A DNA stretch of 64,000 bases, from positions 216,079-280,078 of the forward strand of contig DATMMX010000038.1 of the NCBI GenBank assembly GCA_035569495.1, in the 5' to 3' direction. Of this stretch, positions 33,447-41,580 are shown one piece after another. The translations under genes were made by a program, and so were the position numbers. Every line of letters begins with the position of its first letter. The first letter of the stretch is position 1. The notes beneath the pieces were generated by a model. That model did not search any database, was not told the origin of the DNA, and worked only from the letters and a program-made list of their open reading frames with translations. This DNA is from DASRDZ01 sp035569495. Lineage in GTDB: Bacteria > Chloroflexota > Dormibacteria > Aeolococcales > Aeolococcaceae.

Positions 33447-34508
33447 ATGAGACGAGAAGCCACTTCCACACACGGTTGGCTGACGCGTGCGGCGCTGGCC
33501 ACCGTGGTGCTCATCGGAGCGTTCCTGATCGTCCTGCCGGTGGCTACCAGCCTGCCCAGCAAGTCAGACGCATCCGGGTCGATGATGACGGCCTTCCGTC
33601 CGCAGATGACCGACGCGGCACTCGCGCAGGGACGCGCTGACCAGCAGACCATGGCCGCCATGGGGGATCAGCTCAACAACGCGATGATCCCGGCGCTGGC
33701 GGCTCAAATGCAGATGACGCCGCAGCAACTCTCCAGCTACCTGGCGGCCAACTTCCCCGCCACGGGGAAGGGGATGGCGGCGCTGCCCTCGATGCTGCCG
33801 TTCTTCACCAACCTGCAGGACACCATGCAGGCGCAGCAGGCCAACTTCCAGCAGGCTGATCAGATCCCCACCGGATTCCTGCCACCGACCACGATGACCG
33901 TTCTCTTCGTCATCCCCGGTGTGCTGCTGGTGCTCACCGGATTGCTCGGCCTCTACCGTCCGGCTCGCGTCCGCAGTGCTCTGGCCGCGGCAAGCGTTGT
34001 AGCGCTGCTCACAGTGGTGGGGTTGCTGTCGGTGTCGATGTCCTCGAAGGCCTCGGCGGCTGACGAGATGACCACGGCATTCCAGCCCGTCTTCGCCGCT
34101 CAGAACGTGCAGCAGGCCCGTGCCTACACGGACACCGCGCAGGCGATGTCGACCGAGTTCACCACCGCCACGTTGCCCGGGCTTGCCACCGCCTTGCACG
34201 TGACACCGGCACAGCTCAGCGCCACGATGGCGCAGAACTTTCCCGCTGTGGCCACGGGCGTCGCGCAGCTGCCTCAGATCGTGCAGCGGATGCAGACCGC
34301 CACCGGTCTCATCGAGGCCAACGCCGGCAACTACGCCCAGACCGCCTCGATTCCCTGGTCGCCCGGCTCGATGGTGACCATGTTCTGGCTCATGATGGCG
34401 CCCGCCTTGCTGGCGCTGGGCGTCGGGGTCGGCGCCCTGGCGGCGAGCAGCCGCCGCCCGACCGTGCTTCAGCCCGCATCGACGATGCGTGGCGCGCTGC
34501 ACCACTGA
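33447..34508 (+). CDS. Membrane protein with internal duplication (two TM-loop-TM units)
   Basis: The protein has 353 aa with GGAGG upstream. TM segments are at ~13-34, ~152-173, ~180-200 and ~308-332, giving two units of TM, ~120-residue loop, TM. The units are related: the first loop starts MMTAFRPQMTDAALAQGRAD and contains MTPQQLSSYLAANFPATGKG; the second starts EMTTAFQPVFAAQNVQQARA and contains VTPAQLSATMAQNFPAVATG. The loops are Gln/Ala/Met-rich, with no cysteines and no enzyme motif. No family is recognised. A clear terminator follows. Confidence 0.7.
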   Translation: MRREATSTHGWLTRAALATVVLIGAFLIVLPVATSLPSKSDASGSMMTAFRPQMTDAALAQGRADQQTMAAMGDQLNNAMIPALAAQMQMTPQQLSSYLAANFPATGKGMAALPSMLPFFTNLQDTMQAQQANFQQADQIPTGFLPPTTMTVLFVIPGVLLVLTGLLGLYRPARVRSALAAASVVALLTVVGLLSVSMSSKASAADEMTTAFQPVFAAQNVQQARAYTDTAQAMSTEFTTATLPGLATALHVTPAQLSATMAQNFPAVATGVAQLPQIVQRMQTATGLIEANAGNYAQTASIPWSPGSMVTMFWLMMAPALLALGVGVGALAASSRRPTVLQPASTMRGALHH

Positions 34509-34528
34509 TCGAGCGTTCCCCTCGTCAG

Positions 34529-34560
34529 GGGGCACGGGTGAAACATCCCGTGCCCCTTCT
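34529..34560 (+). terminator. Rho-independent terminator
   Basis: GGGGCACGGG at 34529-34538 pairs perfectly with CCCGTGCCCC at 34547-34556 around an eight-base loop, followed by TTCTT. It is 20 bases after the stop of the four-TM membrane protein and is the best terminator in the window. Confidence 0.85.
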
Positions 34561-34588
34561 TCATGATCACCGGCGTCGGACGTGCGCT

Positions 34589-35002
34589 TCAGGCCACAGC
34601 GCGGTCGAAGCCGTGCGCGAGGGGCACCTCGATGCGGATCACCGGCAGGTCGACCAGCGTGTTGTGAACCGTGCAGTGGCCAACCGCACGCTGCACAGCG
34701 GCGACGCGTGCGGGTGCCGTCTCCTCGGGAACCTCGACGCGGATGTCAACGCCGGTGACCCGCCACGGCGGCGCGTCGCTCATCGTCCAGGTGCAATGCA
34801 CCCTCGCCCCTGACGACTGCGCGCCGAGGGCGCGCCGTGCGTAGTGACCCACGCAGGCCGCGAGCGAGGCGACGAAGAGCTCGACCGGCGTCGGCCCGGC
34901 GTCGCCGCCGCCGTCGCTCAACGGCTGGTCGACGAGGAAGGAGTGTCCACGAACGGTGATGCGGTGGCTGTCGCCACCGGTGCTCTCGACTGTGAGTTCC
35001 AT
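34589..35002 (-). CDS. OsmC/Ohr-family protein (YhfA type)
   Basis: The protein has 137 aa starting at ATG 35002. The two redox-active cysteine positions of OsmC are present: ELFVASLAACVGHYARRALG and RAVGHCTVHNTL. The N-terminal strand HRITVRGHSFLVDQPLSDGG is typical. OsmC proteins reduce organic hydroperoxides with thiols. It is divergent from the ferritin-like gene, with the repeat TGACC-TT-GGTCA at 35109-35120 between them. Confidence 0.88.
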   Translation of the reverse strand: MELTVESTGGDSHRITVRGHSFLVDQPLSDGGGDAGPTPVELFVASLAACVGHYARRALGAQSSGARVHCTWTMSDAPPWRVTGVDIRVEVPEETAPARVAAVQRAVGHCTVHNTLVDLPVIRIEVPLAHGFDRAVA

Positions 35003-35108
35003 GGGGATGCCCTCGAATGCCGGCGCACCATGCGCCCTTCTCATGGTTGCGGCCTGCTGCCGGCGCCGCCAGTGCCGAACGGTCACGCGCCGGCCGGCAT
35101 GGCGCCTG

Positions 35109-35120
35109 TGACCTTGGTCA
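35109..35120. promoter_or_regulatory. Inverted repeat between osmC-like and ferritin-like genes
   Basis: TGACC-TT-GGTCA is a five-plus-five inverted repeat, a divergent relative of the GGGAC-N4-GTCCC boxes. It lies 106 bases from the OsmC start and 92 from the ferritin-like start. Confidence 0.3.
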
Positions 35121-35212
35121 TGGACCGGCCACCTTTCGCCTCTGTCGCGTGTCACCGGAACCCGGCCACCATGAGCGTGGCATCAGCGAACGTGACAGGA
35201 GACTCCAGACAG

Positions 35213-35710
35213 ATGACCGCACCAACCAGCCCCGCCCTTCGCGCACCGCTCAGCGCCTGGGAGGAAGACCTGTTCAACCACTTCACCGCGCACACCCAGA
35301 AGGAGACCGACGTCCTTGGCGTGTACGCCGAGATGGCGCAGTCGAGCCCGGACGGGTACGTCCGCTACCTGGCCGCACTCCTCCTCGAGGACGAGCAGCG
35401 CCACCACCGCATCTTCACCCAGCTCGCCAACACGCTCGCCTCCCAGGCCAGCCTGACCCCGGGACCGGACGACGTGCCCTCCATCTCACGAACCGAAGAG
35501 GCAGCCGATCTGGGGGCGTTGACGCAGCGACTCGTCGACCTTGAGGAGGACGATGCGGTCGAGCTCGCCCGGTTGCGCAAGGAGTTGAAGCCGGTGCGCG
35601 AGACGACGCTGTGGGACCTTCTCGTCCAGCTCGCCCAGCGCGACACCGAGAAGCACCTGCTCATCCTCAAGTTCATCGCGGGGGTCGCCAAGAGGGAAGC
35701 CCGGCACTGA
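35213..35710 (+). CDS. Ferritin-like/rubrerythrin-like four-helix protein
   Basis: The protein has 165 aa starting at ATG 35213, with AGGAG at ~35197. Four amphipathic helices are expected. Carboxylate and His residues of a di-metal site are visible in NHFTAHTQKETDVLGVYAEM, LLLEDEQRHHRIFTQLA and VQLAQRDTEKHLLILKFIA (E-x-x-H type). This fits the rubrerythrin/ferritin-like superfamily, possibly binding two irons. ATG 35171 is an alternative start. It is probably co-transcribed with the small gene that follows. Confidence 0.7.
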   Translation: MTAPTSPALRAPLSAWEEDLFNHFTAHTQKETDVLGVYAEMAQSSPDGYVRYLAALLLEDEQRHHRIFTQLANTLASQASLTPGPDDVPSISRTEEAADLGALTQRLVDLEEDDAVELARLRKELKPVRETTLWDLLVQLAQRDTEKHLLILKFIAGVAKREARH

Positions 35711-35733
35711 TCCGGCGTCAGAGGAGATCAACA

Positions 35734-36039
35734 ATGGCGGCAACGCTGCAGTTGACGCACCGAGCAATCGGGGTGGAGGTCCGTCGCGGCGCGTACGACG
35801 TCATCCTCGACGGGGAGCGTGTCGGGTCGGTCGAAATGAACACCACGTTCCAGACGCCAGTCGATCCTGGACGTCACACCCTCCAAGTCCGCAGTGGCCG
35901 AAACTCCAGCCGAACCGTGACGTTCGACGCCACCGAGAGTGAGATCGTCCCTTTCCGATGCACCGGGAAGAGGATCCTGCCACTGTTCCTGGCGTCCTTC
36001 GTCGTCCCGAGCCTGGCGCTCTCGCTCCGACGCGAGTAG
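35734..36039 (+). CDS. Small beta-rich protein of unknown function
   Basis: The protein has 101 aa with GAGGAG at 35721-35726. It resembles a PEGA/carboxypeptidase-regulatory-like beta sandwich (VRRGAYDVILDGERVGSVEM, VDPGRHTLQVRSGRNSSRTV) ending in a hydrophobic C-terminal segment (LPLFLASFVVPSLALSLRRE) that could be a membrane anchor. There is no enzyme motif. It lies 23 bases after the ferritin-like gene on the same strand. Confidence 0.6.
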   Translation: MAATLQLTHRAIGVEVRRGAYDVILDGERVGSVEMNTTFQTPVDPGRHTLQVRSGRNSSRTVTFDATESEIVPFRCTGKRILPLFLASFVVPSLALSLRRE

Positions 36040-36093
36040 CCGCGGCTTCGATGAGAACCGGGCGCGGTCAGCGTCTCCTCGTGTATAGCTGAA

Positions 36094-36569
36094 GTGTTCG
36101 CAACCGGAACTCAGATGGGCGACTCCCCACGGTGGCACGATGGGTGGTTCTGGATGTGCGACTGGCTGGCCGGCGAGGTGCTGGTCTTCGACGCCGGCGG
36201 AAACCGTGAGGTCGTGGCGCGGGTGGAGGGCCTGCCGTTCTCGATCGACTGGCTCCCGGACGGCCGGCTGCTCGCCACCACCCCGGGTGGTGTGGTGGTC
36301 GGCCGGGCTCCGCACCCGACGGCATCTGCGCGGACGCCGATGGCGCGATCTGGTACGCCAGCGTCCCCGGACAGCGCTGTTCGCGCGTCGCCGAGGGAGG
36401 CGAGGTGCTCGACACGATCGAGGCCGATCGGGGCTGCTTCGCATGCATGCTCGGCGGTGACCACGGCCGCACCCGGTACATCGTCGCCAACCACTACAGC
36501 CGCAGTGGCGCGTCGGACGGGATCGTGCTCGTTCAACGAGTCGCCGTGCCCCACGCGTGGCGCCCCTGA
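36094..36569 (+). pseudogene. Decayed SMP-30/gluconolactonase-like gene
   Basis: The first frame (GTG 36094) gives the family's N-terminal blade: MGDSPRWHDGWFWMCDWLAG then EVLVFDAGGNREVVARVEGL PFSIDWLPDGRLLATTPGGV. From about 36300 the homologous sequence moves to another frame: GICADADGAIWYASVPGQRC SRVAEGGEVLDTIEADRGCF and YIVANHYSRSGASDGIVLVQ, ending at TGA 36567-36569. The 90-100 residues normally lying between these pieces are missing. One deletion with a frameshift explains it. No functional lactonase is expected. Confidence 0.75.
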
Positions 36570-36649
36570 GATCCCGACCGCCCTCGCCGGTACTTGACCT
36601 CACGCCGACACCCTCGTAGGCTGAGGCGGCAGCACTCGGGGGTATACAG

Positions 36650-38605
36650 ATGGACGCGACGGTCAACGCCGGTCGGCCGGGCATGTTCTCAAGCCTCTGG
36701 CAGCGACAGCTGCACGGCTATCCCGCGACGGGGAGGCGGTACGCCTACCTCGGCATCGTGGTTCTGGCCACGATCGCCCTCTACTACCAGCTGTACATCA
36801 ACGGGGCCGTGGGCCCGTCGATCCTGCAGGGGTACGGGATCTCCTTCACGTACTACGTGATCATCCTGATCGCCGGCAACGCGCTGGGGGCATTCGGCTC
36901 CCTGTTCGCCGGGCTCACCGACCGGTGGGGCCGGGCCAACATCCTTCTCGGCGGTCTGCTGGTCACTGCCCTGCTCGCTCTGCTGGCGGTACCGGCGGCT
37001 CGCAACGGGTTCCAGTACGGGGTCATCTACGCGTTCATCGCCATCGTCGAGGGCATGGCCCTGGTGGCCACGCCCGCGCTGATGCGCGACTTCTCACCGC
37101 AGGTCGGCCGCGCCACCGCGATGGGCTTCTGGACCATCGGCCCCGTCGCCGGCAGCCTCATCGTCACCGAGGTGTCCAGCCACACCCTCACGCACTTCTC
37201 GGACTGGCAGGCGCAGTACAAGATCGCCGGCATCGTCGGCCTGGTCATCTGGGCGGCGGCCTTCGCCTTTCTGCGCGAGCTCTCGCCGCAGCTGCGCGAC
37301 CAGCTCATGGTGCAGATCGAGGACAGGCAGCTGATCGAAGCCAAGGCCAAGAACGTCGACGTCAAGCGCGCGGTCGAGAACCAGTGGCGCCGGGCGGCCT
37401 CGCCTCGCGTCATCGCGTGTGCGATCGGCATCGCGCTGCAGCTGATCCTCTACTACACCGTTGTGGCCTTCTTTGTCATTTACATCACCACCACCTTCCA
37501 GCCCGGCTTCTCCCAGGATCAGGCCAACGGGATCCTCAACTGGTACTGGGGCGTGGAGGTGGCCACGCTCATCGTCGTCGGCTTCGTGTCCGACCGGCTG
37601 ATGGTGCGCAAGCCACTGGCCCTGGCCGGAGGCATCGGCTACGCGGCCACCACGCTGGGCCTGATCATCGCCACCGGCCGCTCCGGCACCAGTTACAACC
37701 AGCTGGTCCTGCTCATGGCCTTCTTCGGGTTCTTCGGCGGCCTCGCCTTCCTGCCCTGGATGGCCGCGTTCACCGAGACCGTCGAGCAGATCAGCCCCGC
37801 GCTGACGGCGACCGGCCTGGCCGTCTGGGGATGGATCATCCGGGTGACCGTGTCGCTGATCTTCGTGGCCATCATCTTCGTGGTGCCCTCGGTGACGCCG
37901 CTGGTCGACCACGGTTCCACCGTGCAGGCGTATCTGGCCGATCCCAACGTGGCCACCGTGGTGGCCCACGGCGCGACGGTGCAGGCGGATCTCAGCGATC
38001 CCAGGGTGGCCGCCGCGGTCACCCTGCAGCAGGACCTGCAGGATCCCAAGGTCGCGGCGGCGGTGCCCATCATCGCGGCGCACCCCGCGGTGTTCGCCCA
38101 GCTGGCCCAGTACCCGCCGAACGCCATCCCACCGGACGTGCTCGCCGCCGCGGTGGCCGCCCTCGGCGGTGGTCTGCCGGCTCTCCAGCAGCTGCAGACG
38201 GTTGCCGCCGCGAGCGGGGATCCGGTCTCCGGTCCGAAGCTGCTCTACGTGGTGACCAACGGACCCGCGGCACAGGCGGCGCTGACCGACCCGGTGGTCG
38301 GTCCCAAGCTCGCCTACGTCGCCCAGTACGGCGCGAGTGTCCAGCAGGCGCTGGCCCAACCCGGCGTGCGCGACAAGGTCGCCTACGTCGCGTCCTTCGG
38401 CCCCGAGGTGCAGAAGGCGCAGCGCGACACCGGCAGCCAGTGGCAGCACTGGTTCTGGGTCGCCTTCGGCGGGCAGATCGTCTTCCTGCCGCTGCTCTTC
38501 TTCCTCACCGGACGCTGGAGCCCGAGCAAGGCGAGAGAGGACGAGCGCGAGCACGGGCGGGCAAGACAGCGCGAGATGCAGGAGCTGGGGCTGACCGGGG
38601 CCTAG
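36650..38605 (+). CDS. MFS transporter with a ~165-residue repetitive loop
   Basis: The protein has 651 aa. Residues ~25-420 form an MFS core of the metabolite:H+ symporter/sugar-porter-like kind (FAGLTDRWGRANILLGGLLV is the loop 2-3 motif). Residues ~425-590 form an extramembrane insertion before the last TM. It is made of degenerate repeats of the type L-x-DP-x-V-xxx-V-xx-G-xx-VQ (YLADPNVATVVAHGATVQAD, LTDPVVGPKLAYVAQYGASV, LAQPGVRDKVAYVASFGPEV). The last TM is WFWVAFGGQIVFLPLLFFL. MFS proteins usually have ~420-450 residues, so the insertion is unusual. The substrate is unknown. Confidence 0.85.
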   Translation: MDATVNAGRPGMFSSLWQRQLHGYPATGRRYAYLGIVVLATIALYYQLYINGAVGPSILQGYGISFTYYVIILIAGNALGAFGSLFAGLTDRWGRANILLGGLLVTALLALLAVPAARNGFQYGVIYAFIAIVEGMALVATPALMRDFSPQVGRATAMGFWTIGPVAGSLIVTEVSSHTLTHFSDWQAQYKIAGIVGLVIWAAAFAFLRELSPQLRDQLMVQIEDRQLIEAKAKNVDVKRAVENQWRRAASPRVIACAIGIALQLILYYTVVAFFVIYITTTFQPGFSQDQANGILNWYWGVEVATLIVVGFVSDRLMVRKPLALAGGIGYAATTLGLIIATGRSGTSYNQLVLLMAFFGFFGGLAFLPWMAAFTETVEQISPALTATGLAVWGWIIRVTVSLIFVAIIFVVPSVTPLVDHGSTVQAYLADPNVATVVAHGATVQADLSDPRVAAAVTLQQDLQDPKVAAAVPIIAAHPAVFAQLAQYPPNAIPPDVLAAAVAALGGGLPALQQLQTVAAASGDPVSGPKLLYVVTNGPAAQAALTDPVVGPKLAYVAQYGASVQQALAQPGVRDKVAYVASFGPEVQKAQRDTGSQWQHWFWVAFGGQIVFLPLLFFLTGRWSPSKAREDEREHGRARQREMQELGLTGA

Positions 38606-39210
38606 CCGGCGGGCTTCACTCCCTTTGCCAACTCCGCGTGGCGAAAGCAGCCCGTCAGGTGGTCGTTGACCAGGCCGGCCGCCTGCATGAACGCATAGCA
38701 GATGGTCGGACCGACGAACTTGAAACCGCGCTTCTTGAGATCGCTGCTCATCGCTTCCGCCTCGGGACTCTGGGCAGGGATCTGACCGATCCGTGACCAG
38801 AGGTTGACCAGAGGACGGCCGTCGACGAACTGCCACAGATGGGCGTCCAGTGACCCGCGCTCCTGCTGGACCGCCAGCGCCGCACGGGCGTTGGTGATGG
38901 TGGCAGCCAGCTTCAGGCGGTTGCGGATGATCCCGTCGGTGCCGAGCAGGCGGTCCAGGTCTCGATCCCCGTATCCGGCGATCTTCCTGATGTCGAAGCC
39001 GCTCAGCGCCCGGCGGAAGTTGTCGCGCTTCTTGAGGACGATGCTCCAGCTCAGTCCGGCCTGCATGGCGTCGAGCACCATGAACTCGAACAGCCTCCCG
39101 TCGTCATGGACCGGCACGCCCCACTCGGTGTCGTGGTAGGCCACCATGAGCGGATCGGTGCCAACCCAGCTGCAGCGGCGGCGGTCCATCGGCTGATTAT
39201 CCGATGCCAT
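38602..39210 (-). CDS. tag: DNA-3-methyladenine glycosylase I
   Basis: The protein has 202 aa. The Tag family pattern is visible: RRRCSWVGTDPLMVAYHDTE WGVPVHDDGRLFEFMVLDAM QAGLSWSIVLKKRDNFRRAL, with the E-W-G base-flipping site. The zinc-type residues are in RCSW and the C-terminal GLVNDHLTGCFRH. It excises 3-methyladenine from DNA. The start at 39210 overlaps the stop of the upstream membrane gene (TGATG), so it is translationally coupled; ATG 39189 is an alternative. Confidence 0.92.
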   Translation of the reverse strand: MASDNQPMDRRRCSWVGTDPLMVAYHDTEWGVPVHDDGRLFEFMVLDAMQAGLSWSIVLKKRDNFRRALSGFDIRKIAGYGDRDLDRLLGTDGIIRNRLKLAATITNARAALAVQQERGSLDAHLWQFVDGRPLVNLWSRIGQIPAQSPEAEAMSSDLKKRGFKFVGPTICYAFMQAAGLVNDHLTGCFRHAELAKGVKPAG

Positions 39211-40016
39211 CAGGTGCGGAGTCGCGCTTCCCACCACTCGACGGGCACGACCTTGAGGGCCAGGTCGAGGGTCCCACGGTCGAGCGCCTCGGCAAGCTGG
39301 GTCACCACGACGAGCCGGTCGGCGAGCCATTCGCCGCTGCCCTCGCTCTGGATCTGGATCGCCGGGCTGCTGCGGGCTCGCCGCTGCCGGCGAGGGTCGT
39401 CAGGCGGGTCGGACAGGTCCAGCAGCGCGGCGATCCAGGCGACTTCGCCGGCCAGCTCGACGTGCCGGTCGAGCACCTCGGTGTACTCCTCGGCGTTGAG
39501 CATGACACCGGCCCACCGGCCCAGGACTTCGTCGGCATGGTCGGCGAGAAAACCGATCTCCGCGTGCAACCGGGCGCGGCCGGCGGCGTCGTCGAGAGTG
39601 GCGCGAAGCGCCGCCGTCAGCCCGCGGGTGTCGCGAACCAGTGCAGCGCCGGCGTCGATGGATTCCTGCTGATTCGCGGCGGTCGAGGACATCCCGAGCG
39701 CCTCCACGACGCCCAACCACATCATGCGCGCGTTGCGAACCAGCTCGAACATCACGTATTGGGCGAGGACGCTCCATCGCTGTCTGCGCCGTCGGGCGAG
39801 GACCTCGTCGATCACCGCGACCGACAGCAGGACCACGATCACGCCCGAAACCAAGCTGGCCAGGAACGAGTGTTGCGCCCAGAACGCATTGCTCGTGATG
39901 TCGGACACCACGCCACCGACAACGGCCAGAAGGGCAAGAATCGCGGTGATCCGCGTCCGTCGCCGATACGACTTGAGCGAGCGCGAGCGGCGTGGACGTT
40001 GCGGTTGGCGCCTCAC
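39210..40016 (-). CDS. Two-TM membrane protein of unknown function
   Basis: The protein has 268 aa starting at GTG 40016. A basic N-terminus (RRSRSLKSYRRRTR) precedes two TMs at ~22-42 (ITAILALLAVVGGVVSDITS) and ~48-70 (LASLVSGVIVVLLSVAVIDE). A ~190-residue cytoplasmic helical domain with many acidic and Arg residues follows (LVRDTRGLTAALRATLDDAA GRARLHAEIGFLADHADEVL). No family is recognised. It overlaps the regulator gene by GTGA and the tag gene by TGATG, so the three form one translation unit. Confidence 0.6.
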   Translation of the reverse strand: MRRQPQRPRRSRSLKSYRRRTRITAILALLAVVGGVVSDITSNAFWAQHSFLASLVSGVIVVLLSVAVIDEVLARRRRQRWSVLAQYVMFELVRNARMMWLGVVEALGMSSTAANQQESIDAGAALVRDTRGLTAALRATLDDAAGRARLHAEIGFLADHADEVLGRWAGVMLNAEEYTEVLDRHVELAGEVAWIAALLDLSDPPDDPRRQRRARSSPAIQIQSEGSGEWLADRLVVVTQLAEALDRGTLDLALKVVPVEWWEARLRT

Positions 40017-40924
40017 TCGAGCATGCGCCGGGCGAGCTGTGTCCGCGACCTCACCTCCAGCTTGCGGAACACCCTGTGCAGGTGGTACTCGACGGTGCTC
40101 GGGCTGATGAACAGTTGGGCCGCGATCTCGGCGTTGCTCGCGCCGTGCCCCACCAGCTGCGCGATCTGCGTCTCCTGCGGCGTGAGGTCGTTGCCGGTGT
40201 CGGGAGTCCGCTTGCGCGCATGCTCCGCGGTGGCGCGCAGCTCGACGCGGGCGCGCTCCGCGAAACCGTCCGCGCCGAACTCGGTGAACAGCTCGCGCGC
40301 CGCGCGCAGCTCTCCGCGTGCCGCCGCGGGCCGGTGCTCGCGCCGCAGCCATTCGCCGAAGACGAGGTGGGTGCGGGCGAGGTCCAGGCCCTCGAGTCGC
40401 AGCCCGGCCAGTCCGTGCAGCTCTCTCGGGATGGTTCGAGTTCCGAAGACGAAGGCCACGCGTTCGGTGGCCGGCCGGCGGGCGGCGAAGGCGACCGCCT
40501 GCGCCGATTCCCGGTCGAGCCACTGCGCATCGTCGACGACGCAGAGGACGGGCCGCTCGGCAGCCAGGTGCGACAGCAGGTTGAGCACCGCAAGGCCCAC
40601 CACCAGGCGATCCGGAGCAGCGCCGGTGGTCAGCGCCAAGGCGACACCGAGCGCATCGCGCTGCGGCGCCGGAAGCCGTTCGCGGCGGGCGAGCCACGGC
40701 GCGCACAGCTGATGCAGCGCGGCAAAGGGGACCTCGGCCTCCGCCTCGTTGCCCACCGTGCGCAACAGGTGAAAGTCCGTGGCCCCGGCGATCGCATGGT
40801 CCAGCAACGCGGACTTGCCGATGCCCGGCTCCCCGTGCACGACCATCGCGCCGCCGTGGCCGCCGCGCGCCGATTCCAGGAGCCGGTCGAGGGCCGCGCA
40901 CTCGTCGCGCCGGCCGAAGAGCAT
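40013..40924 (-). CDS. LuxR-family (LAL-type) ATPase regulator with large internal deletion
   Basis: The protein has 303 aa starting at ATG 40924. The N-terminal part is the ATPase of large LAL regulators: Walker A in VVHGEPGIGKSALLDHAIAG and Walker B in RPVLCVVDDAQWLDRESAQA. The C-terminal ~65 residues are the LuxR helix-turn-helix (LTPQETQIAQLVGHGASNAE IAAQLFISPSTVEYHLHRVF). LAL proteins normally have 850-1000 residues with a long TPR-like middle. Here the ATPase (to FGTRTIPRELHGLAGLRLEG) runs straight into the last helical repeat (ARTHLVFGEWLRREHRPAAA), an in-frame loss of some 550 residues. It may still bind DNA but would lack its ligand-responsive middle. Confidence 0.8.
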   Translation of the reverse strand: MLFGRRDECAALDRLLESARGGHGGAMVVHGEPGIGKSALLDHAIAGATDFHLLRTVGNEAEAEVPFAALHQLCAPWLARRERLPAPQRDALGVALALTTGAAPDRLVVGLAVLNLLSHLAAERPVLCVVDDAQWLDRESAQAVAFAARRPATERVAFVFGTRTIPRELHGLAGLRLEGLDLARTHLVFGEWLRREHRPAAARGELRAARELFTEFGADGFAERARVELRATAEHARKRTPDTGNDLTPQETQIAQLVGHGASNAEIAAQLFISPSTVEYHLHRVFRKLEVRSRTQLARRMLE

Positions 40925-41128
40925 CCCTGATCCTCCGTTGACCTGAGGCCGCCCAGCGTAGACGAGCCGGCGACCGGGGTGCCCCAGGCGGCACAGGGAC
41001 TGTGGGTGTCCTGGACGCCATCGACCGCGGCCGGTCGCCAAGCTGATCATGACCGCGCTGTGGACCGAGGTGTGCCTGGCTTTCCCTTCGCTCGATGCCC
41101 TGCGCGAAGGGTCTGACGGCGCCTGCCC

Positions 41129-41580
41129 GTGAGCGTTGCCGCAGCGCTTGCTGATCCCACCGCGGTTGCGTTTCTTCGCAAGGCCGACTCGGTGATGGCG
41201 CGCCTCATCGACGCGCGTCCGGACTTCCGGCCGCGCGCCTGGATGCAGGAGCTGCCGCCACTCGACGCCTTCGGGACCCTGATCTTCCAGGTGGTCGGCC
41301 AGCAGCTCTCGGTGAGTGCGACACGCACCATCCTCTCGCGCATCGAGCAGCGGTGGTCGCCGACCTGCTGCCGCCGCCGGCGCACCACGTCAAGGCGTTC
41401 GGCACCCTCGCGGCGCCGTCCGTCGCCGACGGCGCGGGCCGGAGTCCGACCCGCGCCGGTGGAGTTGATGCGGCACTGCGCATCGCGATGTCCGGTGACC
41501 TGCGCCAATACGGCGGCCTGAACGGGCGCCTGCTCGACGTCGAGCAGGCGCGCTCCGCCGTCATGGCGTCGGATCAGTAG
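41129..41580 (+). pseudogene. Decayed AlkA/DNA-3-methyladenine glycosylase II-like gene
   Basis: The frame from ATG 41129 encodes LRKADSVMARLIDARPDFRP and LDAFGTLIFQVVGQQLSVSA TRTILSRIEQRW. This is the N-terminal part of an HhH-GPD glycosylase just before its helix-hairpin-helix. Homology then stops and the frame runs into Arg-rich sequence. A different frame (to TAG 41578-41580) has some protein character (LNGRLLDVEQARSAVMASDQ) but no recognised domain. The HhH, the catalytic Asp and the C-terminal helices are missing. Confidence 0.65.
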
